Positions 1 to 8,207 of a stretch of DNA of 64,000 nt are shown here, piece after piece. Where the stretch lies: positions 167,935 to 231,934 of the forward strand of contig JAWKWB010000010.1 in NCBI GenBank assembly GCA_041397775.1, in the 5' to 3' direction. Under the pieces are notes generated by a model. It ran no database searches and had not been told where the DNA came from. It was given only the letters and a program-made list of their open reading frames with translations. A program made the translations under genes and the position numbers. Every line of letters starts with the position of its first letter. Positions within the stretch are counted from its first letter, which is position 1. The DNA is from Ga0077555 sp041397775. Its GTDB lineage: Bacteria; Pseudomonadota; Alphaproteobacteria; Rhizobiales; Hyphomicrobiaceae.

Positions 1-8
1 GCGACGCC

Positions 9-1100
9 TCAGATGATCTCGTCCTCGTCCATCAGCGCTTCACCCGAAAGCGCATCCGGATCGGCCGGGCGCACGGCGGGTGCAAGGCGTTGGCGCGTAT
101 GCTCGTCCGACCAGGCGATGTGGAACAGTGCGTCACCCATGTTGACGATCGGCAGCGTCGTGGAGCCCACGACGATCCCGCGGCGCGGACTTTTGATCTC
201 CGTCTGGCTGTCCTCGTAGGGGTTGGCGACGACGCCGATGGTTTCGCCTTCCGAGACGGCATGTCCGATGCGCTTGACGGTGCGAAACACGCCGCCATCG
301 GGCGCGCGCACCCATTTCGAGGCATTCGCGAACACCGGCTGTCGCGTCATGTCGGGCGGCGGCGGCTCGAAGCCGTCCGGCAGCTCCAGCATGCCCGCCT
401 GCAGCATCACGTTGCCGATGCCGTCGACGCCGGCCTTGATCGCGAACTCGTCGAAGCGCAGGCCCTCGCCGCCTTCGTAGACCAGAACGTCCGTGCCCGT
501 GTCGCGCGCGGCACGGCGCAGCGAGCCCGGCCGCTCCGGGCTTTCGAGCACGACCGGCGCGCCGAACGCTGCGGCGAGCGCGCGCGCCTGCGGATTGCGC
601 AGCGTCTGGGCGCGGATCTGCGGCAGGTTCACGCGATGCACGGCCGCCGTGTGCAGGTCGATGCCGAAGCGGCAGCGCCGGACCACCTGGTTGAGGAACA
701 GATGCGCCAGCCGCGCCGCCAGCGATCCGCTGGCCGACCCTGGGAACGAGCGATTGAGATCGCGGCGGTCCGGCAGATAGCGCGAGCGGCCGATGAAGCC
801 GTAGGCATTGACCACGGGAATGGCGAGCAGGGTGCCCGAGATGGCGCCGGGCTGCAAAGTGCGCAGGACGCGCCGGATGATCTCGACGCCGTTGAGCTCG
901 TCGCCGTGGATGGCAGCCGAAATGAACATCGCGGGCCCCGGGCGTGGCCCATGCAACACATGCACCGGCAGCGTCACCGGCGTATGGTTGGACAGTTTGG
1001 AAACGGGTAGATCGACGAGGCGGCGCGTGCCTGCTTCGATCGTATGCCCGCCGATCTCGAACGCTTCACGCACGGCTGTTGGACCCTCGTGCGAATGCAC
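9..1100 (-). CDS. Succinylglutamate desuccinylase/aspartoacylase family hydrolase (M14-like)
   Basis: Zinc-dependent carboxypeptidase-fold amide hydrolase. From the GTG at 1100 the protein is 363 aa. An HGDELNG motif at about residues 65-71 gives the HxxE zinc ligands, and a later DLHTA supplies the second histidine, as in aspartoacylase/AstE relatives. The C-terminal part resembles the beta-barrel of that family. The substrate cannot be read from sequence; N-acyl amino acids are usual for the family. Start choice: the frame runs back to an ATG at 1232, but those extra residues are encoded by a 72-bp repeat that occurs elsewhere without the gene. The GTG at 1100, just before the conserved sequence, is therefore preferred, although no good ribosome-binding site is visible. 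The gene stands alone on the minus strand beside a repeat island. Confidence 0.85.
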   Translation of the reverse strand: MHSHEGPTAVREAFEIGGHTIEAGTRRLVDLPVSKLSNHTPVTLPVHVLHGPRPGPAMFISAAIHGDELNGVEIIRRVLRTLQPGAISGTLLAIPVVNAYGFIGRSRYLPDRRDLNRSFPGSASGSLAARLAHLFLNQVVRRCRFGIDLHTAAVHRVNLPQIRAQTLRNPQARALAAAFGAPVVLESPERPGSLRRAARDTGTDVLVYEGGEGLRFDEFAIKAGVDGIGNVMLQAGMLELPDGFEPPPPDMTRQPVFANASKWVRAPDGGVFRTVKRIGHAVSEGETIGVVANPYEDSQTEIKSPRRGIVVGSTTLPIVNMGDALFHIAWSDEHTRQRLAPAVRPADPDALSGEALMDEDEII

Positions 1101-1169
1101 GACTGCATCGCCACGCGACGCGCTTATAGCAGGCCGCAAAATTGCCGGCACGTGCGACTTTGTGCGCTC

Positions 1170-1242
1170 GTGTGGCGGATTGGACGTCCGCTCCAGTCTC
1201 GCGGCGCACTCGTCGAGCGGACTTCCAATCATGACGCCACAC
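1170..1242. repeat. 72-bp inverted-repeat element, copy 1
   Basis: The ends are imperfect inverted repeats: GTGTGGCGGATTGGACGTCC on the left, and on the right the complement of GTGTGGCG, TCAT, then GATTGGAAGTCC. At least 71 bp are identical to 1335-1405, and a diverged inverted copy lies at 26783-26853. It overlaps the 5' extension of the hydrolase frame. It looks like a small non-autonomous element. Confidence 0.8.
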
Positions 1243-1257
1243 GACGCCAGTGTTTTT

Positions 1258-1334
1258 GCTCGTGTCCCTTCGACCGCAAAGTCCGTTCAGTGCCTGCCGA
1301 GAACCGAGACGGACTTTGCGGTCGGGACACGAGC
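1258..1334. repeat. Bulged hairpin repeat, copy A
   Basis: A 25-bp perfect stem (arms starting GCTCGTGTCCC and ending GACCGCAAAGTCCG) is interrupted on the left arm only by a 3-nt TTC bulge, with a loop of about 24 nt. The same architecture, an 11-bp distal stem, a one-sided pyrimidine bulge and a 14-16 bp proximal stem, recurs at 2524, 59722 and 59812. It sits exactly between copies 1 and 2 of the 72-bp element. Confidence 0.85.
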
Positions 1335-1405
1335 GTGGCGGATTGGACGTCCGCTCCAGTCTCGCGGCGCACTCGTCGAGCGGACTTCCAATCATGACGC
1401 CACAC
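1335..1405. repeat. 72-bp inverted-repeat element, copy 2
   Basis: Direct repeat of 1172-1242, identical over 71 bp by eye. It abuts the hairpin at 1258-1334 on one side and the tandem array on the other. Confidence 0.85.
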
Positions 1406-1411
1406 TCCCCC

Positions 1412-2452
1412 GGTTTCCCGGACGGCGCGCGACGCGCGGCGATCCGGGATCTATCGCGGTGCGGGTCGCGACGAACGTGGCGACGCTGTGCCCCGAGAGC
1501 ACCGGGAAAGACCCCGGCTCGGGCAGCGGCCGGGCCCGCCCGCTTGGCCGGGGAACCGAAAAGGGCGAAGGGAACCCCTCCCCGGTTTCCCGGACGGCGC
1601 ACGACGCGCGGCGATCCGGGATCCATCGCGGTTCGGATTGCGACGGACGTGGCGACGCTGTGCCCCGAGAGCACCGGGAAAGACCCCGGCTCGGGCAGCG
1701 GCCGGGCTTCCGCCCGCCCGCTTGGCCGGGGAACCGAAAAGGGCGAAGGGAACCCCTCCCCGGTTTCCCGGACGGCGCGCGACGCGCGGCGATCCGGGAT
1801 CCATCGCGGTTCGGTTTGCGACGGTCGTTGCGATGCTGTGCCCCGAGAGCACCGGGAAAGACCCCGGCTCGGGCAGCGGCCGGGCTTCCGCCCGCCCGCT
1901 TGGCCGGGGAACCGAAAAGGGCGAAGGGAACCCCTCCCCCGGTTTCCCGGACGGCGCGCGACGCGCGGCGATCCGGGATCCATCGCGGTTCGGTTTGCGA
2001 CGGTCGTTGCGATGCTGTGCCCCGAGAGCACCGGGAAAGACCCCGGCTCGGGCAGCGGCCGGGCTTCCGCCCGCCCGCTTGGCCGGGGAACCGAAAAGGG
2101 CGAAGGGAACCCCTCCCCCGGTTTCCCGGACGGCGCGCGACGCGCGGCGATCCGGGATCCATCGCGGTTCGGTTTGCGACGGTCGTTGCGATGCTGTGCC
2201 CCGAGAGCACCGGGAAAGACCCCGGCTCGGGCAGCGGCCGGGCTTCCGCCCGCCCGCTTGGCCGGGGAACCGAAAAGGGCGAAGGGAACCCCTCCCCGGT
2301 TTCCCGGACGGCGCGCGACGCGCGGCGATCCGGGATCCATCGCGGTTCGGTTTGCGACGGTCGTTGCGATGCTGTGCCCCGAGAGCACCGGGAAAGACCC
2401 CGGCTCGGGCAGCGGCCGGGCTCCCGCCCACCCGCTTGGCCGGGGAACCGGT
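1412..2452. repeat. Six tandem copies of a 172-179 bp GC-rich unit
   Basis: Units begin with GGTTTCCCGGACGGCGC at 1412, 1584, 1762, 1941, 2120 and 2298, giving periods of 172, 178, 179, 179 and 178. Copies are nearly identical; the first is 6 bp shorter and the first two differ most (for example at the GGGATCTATCGC and ACGAACGTGG positions). Each unit holds the landmarks GGCGATCCGGGATCCATCGC, CCCCGAGAGCACCGGGAAAG and CTTGGCCGGGGAACCG. Open frames cross the array in several frames because most periods are not multiples of three, and none resembles a protein. A related single copy in the opposite orientation, including the flank, lies at about 25282-25440. Confidence 0.95.
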
Positions 2453-2523
2453 GGGAGGAAACCGGAGCGAATTGTGCCGGCTATGACGAACAACACCGCT
2501 GCCACACGACACCAGTGTTTTTG

Positions 2524-2600
2524 CTAGTGTTCCTTCTGGCTCCGACACTTGGTCCAGAGCCCGATGCGCGGGCAACCAAGTGTCGGAGCCGGAACACGAG
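2524..2600. repeat. Bulged hairpin repeat, copy C
   Basis: Arms are CTAGTGTTCC-TTCT-GGCTCCGACACTTGGT on the left and the complement of CTCGTGTTCC-GGCTCCGACACTTGGT on the right, with a loop of about 21 nt. The extra TTCT makes a one-sided bulge. The 20 bp before it (ACCAGTGTTTTTGCT) are shared with the sequence leading into copy A at 1248. Copy 59722-59798 is the same sequence inverted, including a similar loop. Confidence 0.85.
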
Positions 2601-2606
2601 GGCCCG

Positions 2607-4244
2607 TCAGTCGCCGGCTTTGAGGCGCGCGAGGGCATCGGGCGTATCGACGTCGATGAAGATCGCGTCACTGCCCAGATCCACCTCGGCCACCTCCTCG
2701 GCATGTTGCCCGATCAGCGGCTTGGCGCCGATGTCGCCCGTCAGGGCCAGCATTTCCGCGACGAGATCGGCCGAGAACAGCACGGGATTGCCGCGCTTGC
2801 CGTCATGCACCGGCACGACGATGGCGCGTCCCTCCTTGGGCGCGAAGGCCGCGATCAGCTTGTCGATGTGCCCGGCCGTGATGCGTGGCATGTCGCCGAG
2901 CGCGACGACGACGCCATCGAGACCGGGAGGCAGCGCCTTGAGGCCCGCCTTCAGCGATGAACTCAGTCCCTCCGCGAAGTCGCAGTTGTGCACCACCGTC
3001 GCGTCGAGCCCGTCGAGGGCAGCCGCGACCTCGTCTGCCATGTGGCCCGTCACCACCGTCAGCCCAGCGGCCTGGCTCGCCAGCATGTTCATCGCCGTCC
3101 GCCGGACGAGAGGCGCGCCATCGAGGTTGGCCAGCAGCTTGTTGGAGGGACCAAATCGCGTCGAGCGTCCTGCCGCCAGCAGGAGAACGCCGATGCGCGG
3201 CGCGCGCCGGGCCGCCTCCTCGCTCTCCAGGGCCGCCTCGCCGCCCTCGCGCGGCTGCGGCCGCGTGGCGATCTCCTTGAGCAGTCCGCCGATCCCCATT
3301 TCCGCCACGTCCTCGCTTTCGAGGGAGATGCCGGCCAGTAGCCGCTCGAGCACCCAGTCGAAGCCATTGAGCTTCGGCGAGGCAGCACAACTGGGCGCGC
3401 CGACCACGTCGGTATCGTCGAACCGGCCGAGCAGCATGAGATTGCCGGGGTCGACGGGCATGCCGAGCCGCGTAATGCTGCCGCCGGCCGCCACGAGCGC
3501 CGCTGGAATGATGTCGCCCCGATCGACGATGGCCGACGCGGCGAACAGCACGATGGGACGCGCACCGGCCCCTTTCATGCGCACGATTGCGGCACGCACG
3601 GGCTCTTCCTCGTGCGGCACGGTCTCAACGAACGCGACGGTGCTGCCCAGGGCTTTCAGGCGCGCCTCGATCGCCTGTTGGCGCTTGGCGAGCACGCTCG
3701 TCTTGGTCGACGCCATCCGCGTCAGGATGAGCCCGGCGCCATGTGGCGCCAGCGGCGCCAGCTGGATGAGCCCTTCGGCGTTGCCGACGATATCCTCCGC
3801 AGCCCGCACGGCAGCGTCGGGTACGGCGAACGTGATGACCTTCACGGTCGCCACCATCTGGCCCGGCTCCACGCGCTCATAGGGTGGAACCGTCGCGATC
3901 GTGATGGCCTCGTCGATGGCGTTGAGGCGGCGGATGCGCTCGCGGTCGAGAACCACGATGCCGGCCGCGGTCGCATAGAGGTTGGCGCGGCCGGTGAACG
4001 GCGCCGCCAGCCGCAACCCGCCCCCACCGACGGCACGCGCGATACGTTCGGCGGCCAGATCCTCGCCCACGTCGTCTGGCTCGAGGCGGGCCGCCACCAC
4101 GCTGGTGATCTGGGCGGCCTCGAGACGGGCGATCTCGGCGGGACCGAGCGTCCGCCCCTTCTTGATGGCACCGCTGGGTGTCGCGATCGAATGCGCGAGG
4201 ATCGTACCCGCGGCTTCGGAGAGGGAGAAACGGCCAAATTTCAT
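2607..4244 (-). CDS. Molybdopterin-binding / MobA-like nucleotidyltransferase fusion protein
   Basis: A two-domain protein of 545 aa. Residues 1 to about 340 resemble the MoeA/MogA-type molybdopterin-binding fold (MKFGRFSLSEAAGTILAHS start). From about residue 350 a GT-A nucleotidyltransferase domain follows, with LLLAAGRSTRFGPSNKLL as the nucleotide loop and a VVALGDMP metal-binding motif. The family makes dinucleotide forms of the molybdenum cofactor; CTP-using MocA-like activity for molybdenum hydroxylases is the likeliest role, but no such hydroxylase is in the window. The start is ATG 4244, which begins the conserved N-terminus; an AAGGA lies 13 bases before it. A TTG at 4268 would add eight residues. 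Confidence 0.88.
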   Translation of the reverse strand: MKFGRFSLSEAAGTILAHSIATPSGAIKKGRTLGPAEIARLEAAQITSVVAARLEPDDVGEDLAAERIARAVGGGGLRLAAPFTGRANLYATAAGIVVLDRERIRRLNAIDEAITIATVPPYERVEPGQMVATVKVITFAVPDAAVRAAEDIVGNAEGLIQLAPLAPHGAGLILTRMASTKTSVLAKRQQAIEARLKALGSTVAFVETVPHEEEPVRAAIVRMKGAGARPIVLFAASAIVDRGDIIPAALVAAGGSITRLGMPVDPGNLMLLGRFDDTDVVGAPSCAASPKLNGFDWVLERLLAGISLESEDVAEMGIGGLLKEIATRPQPREGGEAALESEEAARRAPRIGVLLLAAGRSTRFGPSNKLLANLDGAPLVRRTAMNMLASQAAGLTVVTGHMADEVAAALDGLDATVVHNCDFAEGLSSSLKAGLKALPPGLDGVVVALGDMPRITAGHIDKLIAAFAPKEGRAIVVPVHDGKRGNPVLFSADLVAEMLALTGDIGAKPLIGQHAEEVAEVDLGSDAIFIDVDTPDALARLKAGD

Positions 4245-4403
4245 CTGATGGGCGCGTCCTTGTTGCAAGGCGCATCGCGGCCTGGAATTTGAACCCGGGC
4301 AGCGCAGCAGGCGTCATGACACTATATACATAGGTGCGCCCGGCAGGGGCGTCCATCATGCGCCGCAGGGCGATTGCGAGCCAGGAGGGCAAAGCGCGGA
4401 CCG

Positions 4404-4832
4404 ATGACCACCGCAGACGCGATCATAGAGCGCTTGAAGCTCGCGCCGCACCCCGAGGGCGGCTACTTCCGCGAAACCTTCCGCGATGCGGCCACCGACG
4501 CGAACGGCCGGGCGCGGTCCACGGCGATCCATTTCCTGCTGGAAAAGGGGCAGGTCTCGCGGTGGCACCGTGTCGATGCGGTGGAGATCTGGCACTGGTA
4601 TGCAGGGGCGCCGCTGCAACTCTCCATGGCGGATGCGCCGCAGACGCCCGTGCGAAGCCACATCCTGGGTCCCGACGTGCTTGCCGATGAAGCCCCTCAG
4701 ATCGTCGTGCCGACGGGGATCTGGCAGAGGGCGCGTTCTCTGGGGGCCTGGACGCTGGTCGGCTGCACCGTGGCGCCCGGCTTCTCGTTCGCGGGCTTCG
4801 AGATGGCCGATGAAGGACGTTTTCCCGAGTGA
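4404..4832 (+). CDS. Cupin family protein (DUF985)
   Basis: 142 aa. The sequence HPEGGYFRETFR near the N-terminus, STAIHFLLEKGQVSRWHRV in the middle and GCTVAPGFSFAGFEMA near the end are the hallmarks of the DUF985 group of small cupins, single beta-barrel proteins of unknown substrate. The ATG at 4404 is chosen because an AGGAGGG lies upstream and the conserved part begins just after it. The upstream neighbour is divergent and there is no obvious operon partner. Confidence 0.87.
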   Translation: MTTADAIIERLKLAPHPEGGYFRETFRDAATDANGRARSTAIHFLLEKGQVSRWHRVDAVEIWHWYAGAPLQLSMADAPQTPVRSHILGPDVLADEAPQIVVPTGIWQRARSLGAWTLVGCTVAPGFSFAGFEMADEGRFPE

Positions 4833-5061
4833 GGGGCGGCCGGGCTCTCGGACACCGCTTATCCTCCGTGCGGGAATAAAAGATGCGTGCGCATCTTCTC
4901 CTCGGCTTTTCCACGCGCAATCATAAGCTAGCTGATTGATTTCAAGAAAAATTGTGCGCGATTGGGGAACAACCGCCCCGTTCGCCTTGCCGCGCGGCGG
5001 CGACTCGTCAACATTGTGGCATCAATTCGCGTGATTCGGGCAGTCTGGGGGCAGTGGGATA

Positions 5062-6894
5062 ATGAGGCGAGAGACGGCGTCCGGCGCATTCTTGAGCGCG
5101 GTGTTTGTCGACTACGACAACATCTACCTGTCCTTGAAGCGCCGCAGCGAAGAGGCCGCAAAGCGTTTCGCGAAGGATGCAGGCGTCTGGATCAAGGCGA
5201 TCGAGACGGGCTCGTTGATCACCCCGACCAACGGTCCGGGTGCCGAAGGCGTGCGCCGCATCGTCATGAACCGTTGCTATGGCAACCCGGTGCCCCGCCG
5301 GAACCAGAGCGACAACGCCACGGACATGAGCTCCTTCCCGTTCGTGCGGCATCATTTCCTGCGCGCGGGTTGCGAGATCGTGGATTGTCCGCCGCTGACG
5401 GCGCAGCTCAAGAACTCGTCCGACATCCGCATGGTCATGGACGTGCGCGACTACCTCACGCACGACACCTACTTCGACGAATTCATCATCCTCTCGGGCG
5501 ATGCGGACTTCACGCCGTTGCTGCACCGGCTGCGCGCGCATGCCCGCCGCACGGTCGTCTACGCCAACGATTTCACCGCAGCGCCCTATACGGCGATCTG
5601 CGACGGTGAGATCCGCGAGGCGAGCCTGATCTCGCTGCTGCTCGAGGGCAAGATCACCAGCGACGCCACCGCTGCCGAGATCGTCGGGCGCACCGAGCCG
5701 GCGGCGATCGACACGGCCCGCAAGGACATCATCGCCGATGTCGCCACGGCTGTGCGCGCCGCACCGATGCCGGTTCCTCTCGAGGTGCTTGCCGATCGTG
5801 CCATTCGCAATGTTGGTCACGAGCGTACGATCGGCACCAGCTGGGGCGGCGCCGGCGGCTTCCGCGAGTTGCTCGTCAACAATCTGCCCGAGGGGATGAA
5901 GCTCTCGGCCGAGCCGCCGTATGTCGTGATCGACACGGCGCGCCACAGCGTGTCGCAGCCTGCCCCGTTGCCGCAGCTCCAGGCGGCGCCGCCGGTGCTC
6001 GGCGAGGCCGTCGAGCCGCGCCTCGAGCGCGCTTTGCCGCCCGTGGCGCCGCAGCGTGCAAGCTTCGCCAAGCCTGCGCCCAAGCCGGCGAGCGCCCAGC
6101 CCGCGGCGGCAGCCGCCGCCGCGCCGGCCCGGGCTGCAGCCCTGCCGCCGGCACCGCCGGCACCGCCGGCCGCTCCGTCGTCGCTGGCGCCGATGAACCG
6201 TGCGCGAGCCCAGGAAAGCGCCGCTCCGGCAGCTCCCGCGCGTGCCGCCGACCAGCAATCGGCCATCCATCAGTCGATTGCGCGGATTCAGGAAGCTTGC
6301 CAGGCGCCGCCGCTGGCCCCGCCCGAGTATCGCATGCTCTTCGAGGCCATGTCGCAGGAAATCAACGATCACGGCCTGATCGGCACCCAGACAATCCTGA
6401 ACATCACGGCCCGCATGCAGGAGCGCGGCATCGATCTGCGGCGCGACGACGTCCGCTTCGTGCTGGAAGTCGTCAGCGAAGCCGATCCGTGGTTCGAGCA
6501 AGGCGTGTCGGCCAATCTGTTCGCCGGCCGTTTCCGGAACTTCGTGGTGGCGCGCTGCCGTAGCCAGGGCCTGAACCTTTCGGCAGACGAGCTGGATCTC
6601 ATCGAAGCGTGGTTCGCCGGCTCCCCCGCGACCGCGCCGGCACCGCGCGCTACGCAGCCGGCGGAAGCGCCACCTGCGCAGCCGGTGGCAAGAGAGGCAG
6701 CATCGCAGCCCGCACAGCGCACGTCTCCCCCTGAGATGCGCTATATGAGTGCGGCTGCAGCCTCCTGGCCGGTGGAGGAGCCGCGCCAGCAGGTCGCCGA
6801 GCCCCCGCGCTACGATCCGGAGCCGTCGCACCACGGTGCGGATATGGCTGCCGACGATTTCCCGCGCATCGTCCGGACCCGCCTGAGAGGCTGA
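5062..6894 (+). CDS. NYN domain-containing RNA-binding/nuclease-like protein
   Basis: 610 aa. Residues about 10-190 form an NYN (PIN-like) nuclease domain: FVDYDNIY gives the first acidic residues and LSGDADFTPLL the later acidic pair. Residues about 225-295 (GTSWGGAGGFRELLVNNLP followed by PYVVIDT) look like an OST-HTH/LOTUS-type module. A linker of about 100 residues rich in Ala and Pro follows, then a second folded helical segment (about 405-525) and a low-complexity tail. By family it probably binds or cleaves RNA. It precedes the pilus locus by 234 bp and is probably transcribed separately. Which RNA it acts on is unknown. Confidence 0.85.
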   Translation: MRRETASGAFLSAVFVDYDNIYLSLKRRSEEAAKRFAKDAGVWIKAIETGSLITPTNGPGAEGVRRIVMNRCYGNPVPRRNQSDNATDMSSFPFVRHHFLRAGCEIVDCPPLTAQLKNSSDIRMVMDVRDYLTHDTYFDEFIILSGDADFTPLLHRLRAHARRTVVYANDFTAAPYTAICDGEIREASLISLLLEGKITSDATAAEIVGRTEPAAIDTARKDIIADVATAVRAAPMPVPLEVLADRAIRNVGHERTIGTSWGGAGGFRELLVNNLPEGMKLSAEPPYVVIDTARHSVSQPAPLPQLQAAPPVLGEAVEPRLERALPPVAPQRASFAKPAPKPASAQPAAAAAAAPARAAALPPAPPAPPAAPSSLAPMNRARAQESAAPAAPARAADQQSAIHQSIARIQEACQAPPLAPPEYRMLFEAMSQEINDHGLIGTQTILNITARMQERGIDLRRDDVRFVLEVVSEADPWFEQGVSANLFAGRFRNFVVARCRSQGLNLSADELDLIEAWFAGSPATAPAPRATQPAEAPPAQPVAREAASQPAQRTSPPEMRYMSAAAASWPVEEPRQQVAEPPRYDPEPSHHGADMAADDFPRIVRTRLRG

Positions 6895-7128
6895 TCGCGA
6901 GCGCCGACGCCAGTGCGTCAGGCGGAACAGGCAATCCATGGTCCCGTCGCATCCCCTCGAACGGCAGGTGCGGCGGGGCCATTTTGATTCGAATTTGGCA
7001 TTGCTCGTAACGACTCGGTTACGCTTTGGCAAAGGAATGAAGATTTCGAGGGAATGTCAGACGACGCACAGCGGGATTTAACCAGTTGGGCGTTATGCTC
7101 TCTCCAACAATGGGTGCGGAGAGAACGA

Positions 7129-7305
7129 ATGCGTTTGGTAATGACTGCGTTTCGGGATGACGAATCCGGCGGTGTCGCGATCGAATACGTGATGATCGCA
7201 GGGTTCATCGCCTTGGGGATCATCTCCCTGCTCGTCAATATCGGTACGAACACGAGTTCGCCCTTCTACGGCATCGAGGCCGGCTTGAAGATGCGCGGCA
7301 TGTAG
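7129..7305 (+). CDS. flp: Flp-type major pilin
   Basis: 58 aa type IVb pilin. A short charged leader (MRLVMTAFRDDESGG) ends at a prepilin peptidase site G-VAIEY, with the glutamate at +4 and tyrosine at +5 of the mature protein, followed by a hydrophobic helix (MIAGFIALGIISLLVNIG). The start is ATG 7129, preceded by GGAGAGAAC; an in-frame GTG/TTG-type start upstream would give an implausibly long leader. It heads the cpa/tad genes and is followed by a 275-bp gap before cpaA, as is usual for a highly expressed pilin gene. Confidence 0.93.
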   Translation: MRLVMTAFRDDESGGVAIEYVMIAGFIALGIISLLVNIGTNTSSPFYGIEAGLKMRGM

Positions 7306-7580
7306 TGCGCGGCCGACGGATGGCTGTCGCTCTGCGAACCGACTGCCGGCGATGGGAAGGTCCCATACTCCCAACAGATTGATCCTAACGCACTCTCCTG
7401 CGAACACCCCCTCGTCGGCCGAGCCCTGGCGTCGCCCCGCCCCCGCGCTGCGTGGTGCAGCGCCGCGCGTCCGTTCGCATTTGAGGTTCCCTGAAATGGC
7501 GCCGTTAACAGACGTTTCATTGAGCTGCGCGATGATCCGGTCGCCCGTTGAGGGACGCTCGAATTCAAAGGTGTAACGTC

Positions 7581-8084
7581 GTGCTGGAGTTTGCGCTGTT
7601 CCTGTTCTTTCCGGCCGCCATGGCGCTGGCTGGATCGATGGATTTCTTCACGATGACGATCCCCAACCGGATCACGGTGGGTCTGGTCATCGGTTTCGTG
7701 GTGGTTCTGCCCTTCGCGCCGCCGGGATGGTGGGGCCTGGCCAGCCATCTGGCGGCGTTCGCACTGATGCTGGTGATCGGCATCTTCATGTTTTCGCAGG
7801 GCTGGTGCGGCGGTGGCGATGCCAAGCTGCTGGCCGCGACGGCCTTGTGGCTCGGCCTCGAGCGCCTCCTCGACTACCTCGTCATCGTATCGATCGCGGG
7901 CGGTGTACTCGTGTTCGCGCTTCTCATGTACCGCGCGGCATCGCCGCCGCTGTTCTTGTTGAACCAGCGCTGGGCCATGCGTCTGCACGAGAAGGCGGGC
8001 GGGGTGCCCTATGGCATCGCCTTGGCCATCGGCGGCCTGTGGATCTACCCGACCACGACCTGGCTGTCGCAACTGGCGGTCTGA
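7581..8084 (+). CDS. cpaA: Prepilin peptidase CpaA (A24 family)
   Basis: 167 aa polytopic membrane aspartic protease that removes the Flp leader. The two catalytic aspartates are visible in SMDFFTMTIPNRI near residue 20 and in GGGDAKLLAA (GxGD motif) near residue 76. It lacks the N-terminal methylase domain, as CpaA proteins do. The start is GTG 7581, eight bases after AAAGGTG; the open frame extends to a TTG at 7548 without support. It is the second gene of the Tad locus. Confidence 0.92.
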   Translation: MLEFALFLFFPAAMALAGSMDFFTMTIPNRITVGLVIGFVVVLPFAPPGWWGLASHLAAFALMLVIGIFMFSQGWCGGGDAKLLAATALWLGLERLLDYLVIVSIAGGVLVFALLMYRAASPPLFLLNQRWAMRLHEKAGGVPYGIALAIGGLWIYPTTTWLSQLAV

Positions 8085-8207
8085 GGACGGCGGCCTTCGG
8101 GCCCGGCAGTGTCCGGAATTGAGACAGCATTAACCCCGCATTGACGTTTCTGTCAGACACTCGGATCGAATGGGAACGCATACGTCGGTGAAAGGGCGAA
8201 TGCTCAG

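Noticed and set aside
1412..2452. The tandem repeats as a CRISPR array.
   Set aside because: The repeat unit is 172-179 bp and nearly identical throughout, with no short repeat/unique spacer pattern and no cas genes.
808..3882. A 1024-residue open frame on the plus strand crossing the tandem array, and several other long frames in the array.
   Set aside because: The frames repeat the same Arg/Pro/Gly-rich peptide, run antisense to two real genes, and exist because the GC-rich repeats lack stops. No domain is visible.
4255..4335. A possible minus-strand tRNA because of a GGTTCAAATTC-like T-loop.
   Set aside because: The T-stem and acceptor stem do not pair and no D-arm is present.
8131..8142. 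TTAACC upstream of cpaB as a CtrA-binding site.
   Set aside because: Only one half-site is present and the partner TTAA at 7-bp spacing is missing, so I do not list it as a feature.
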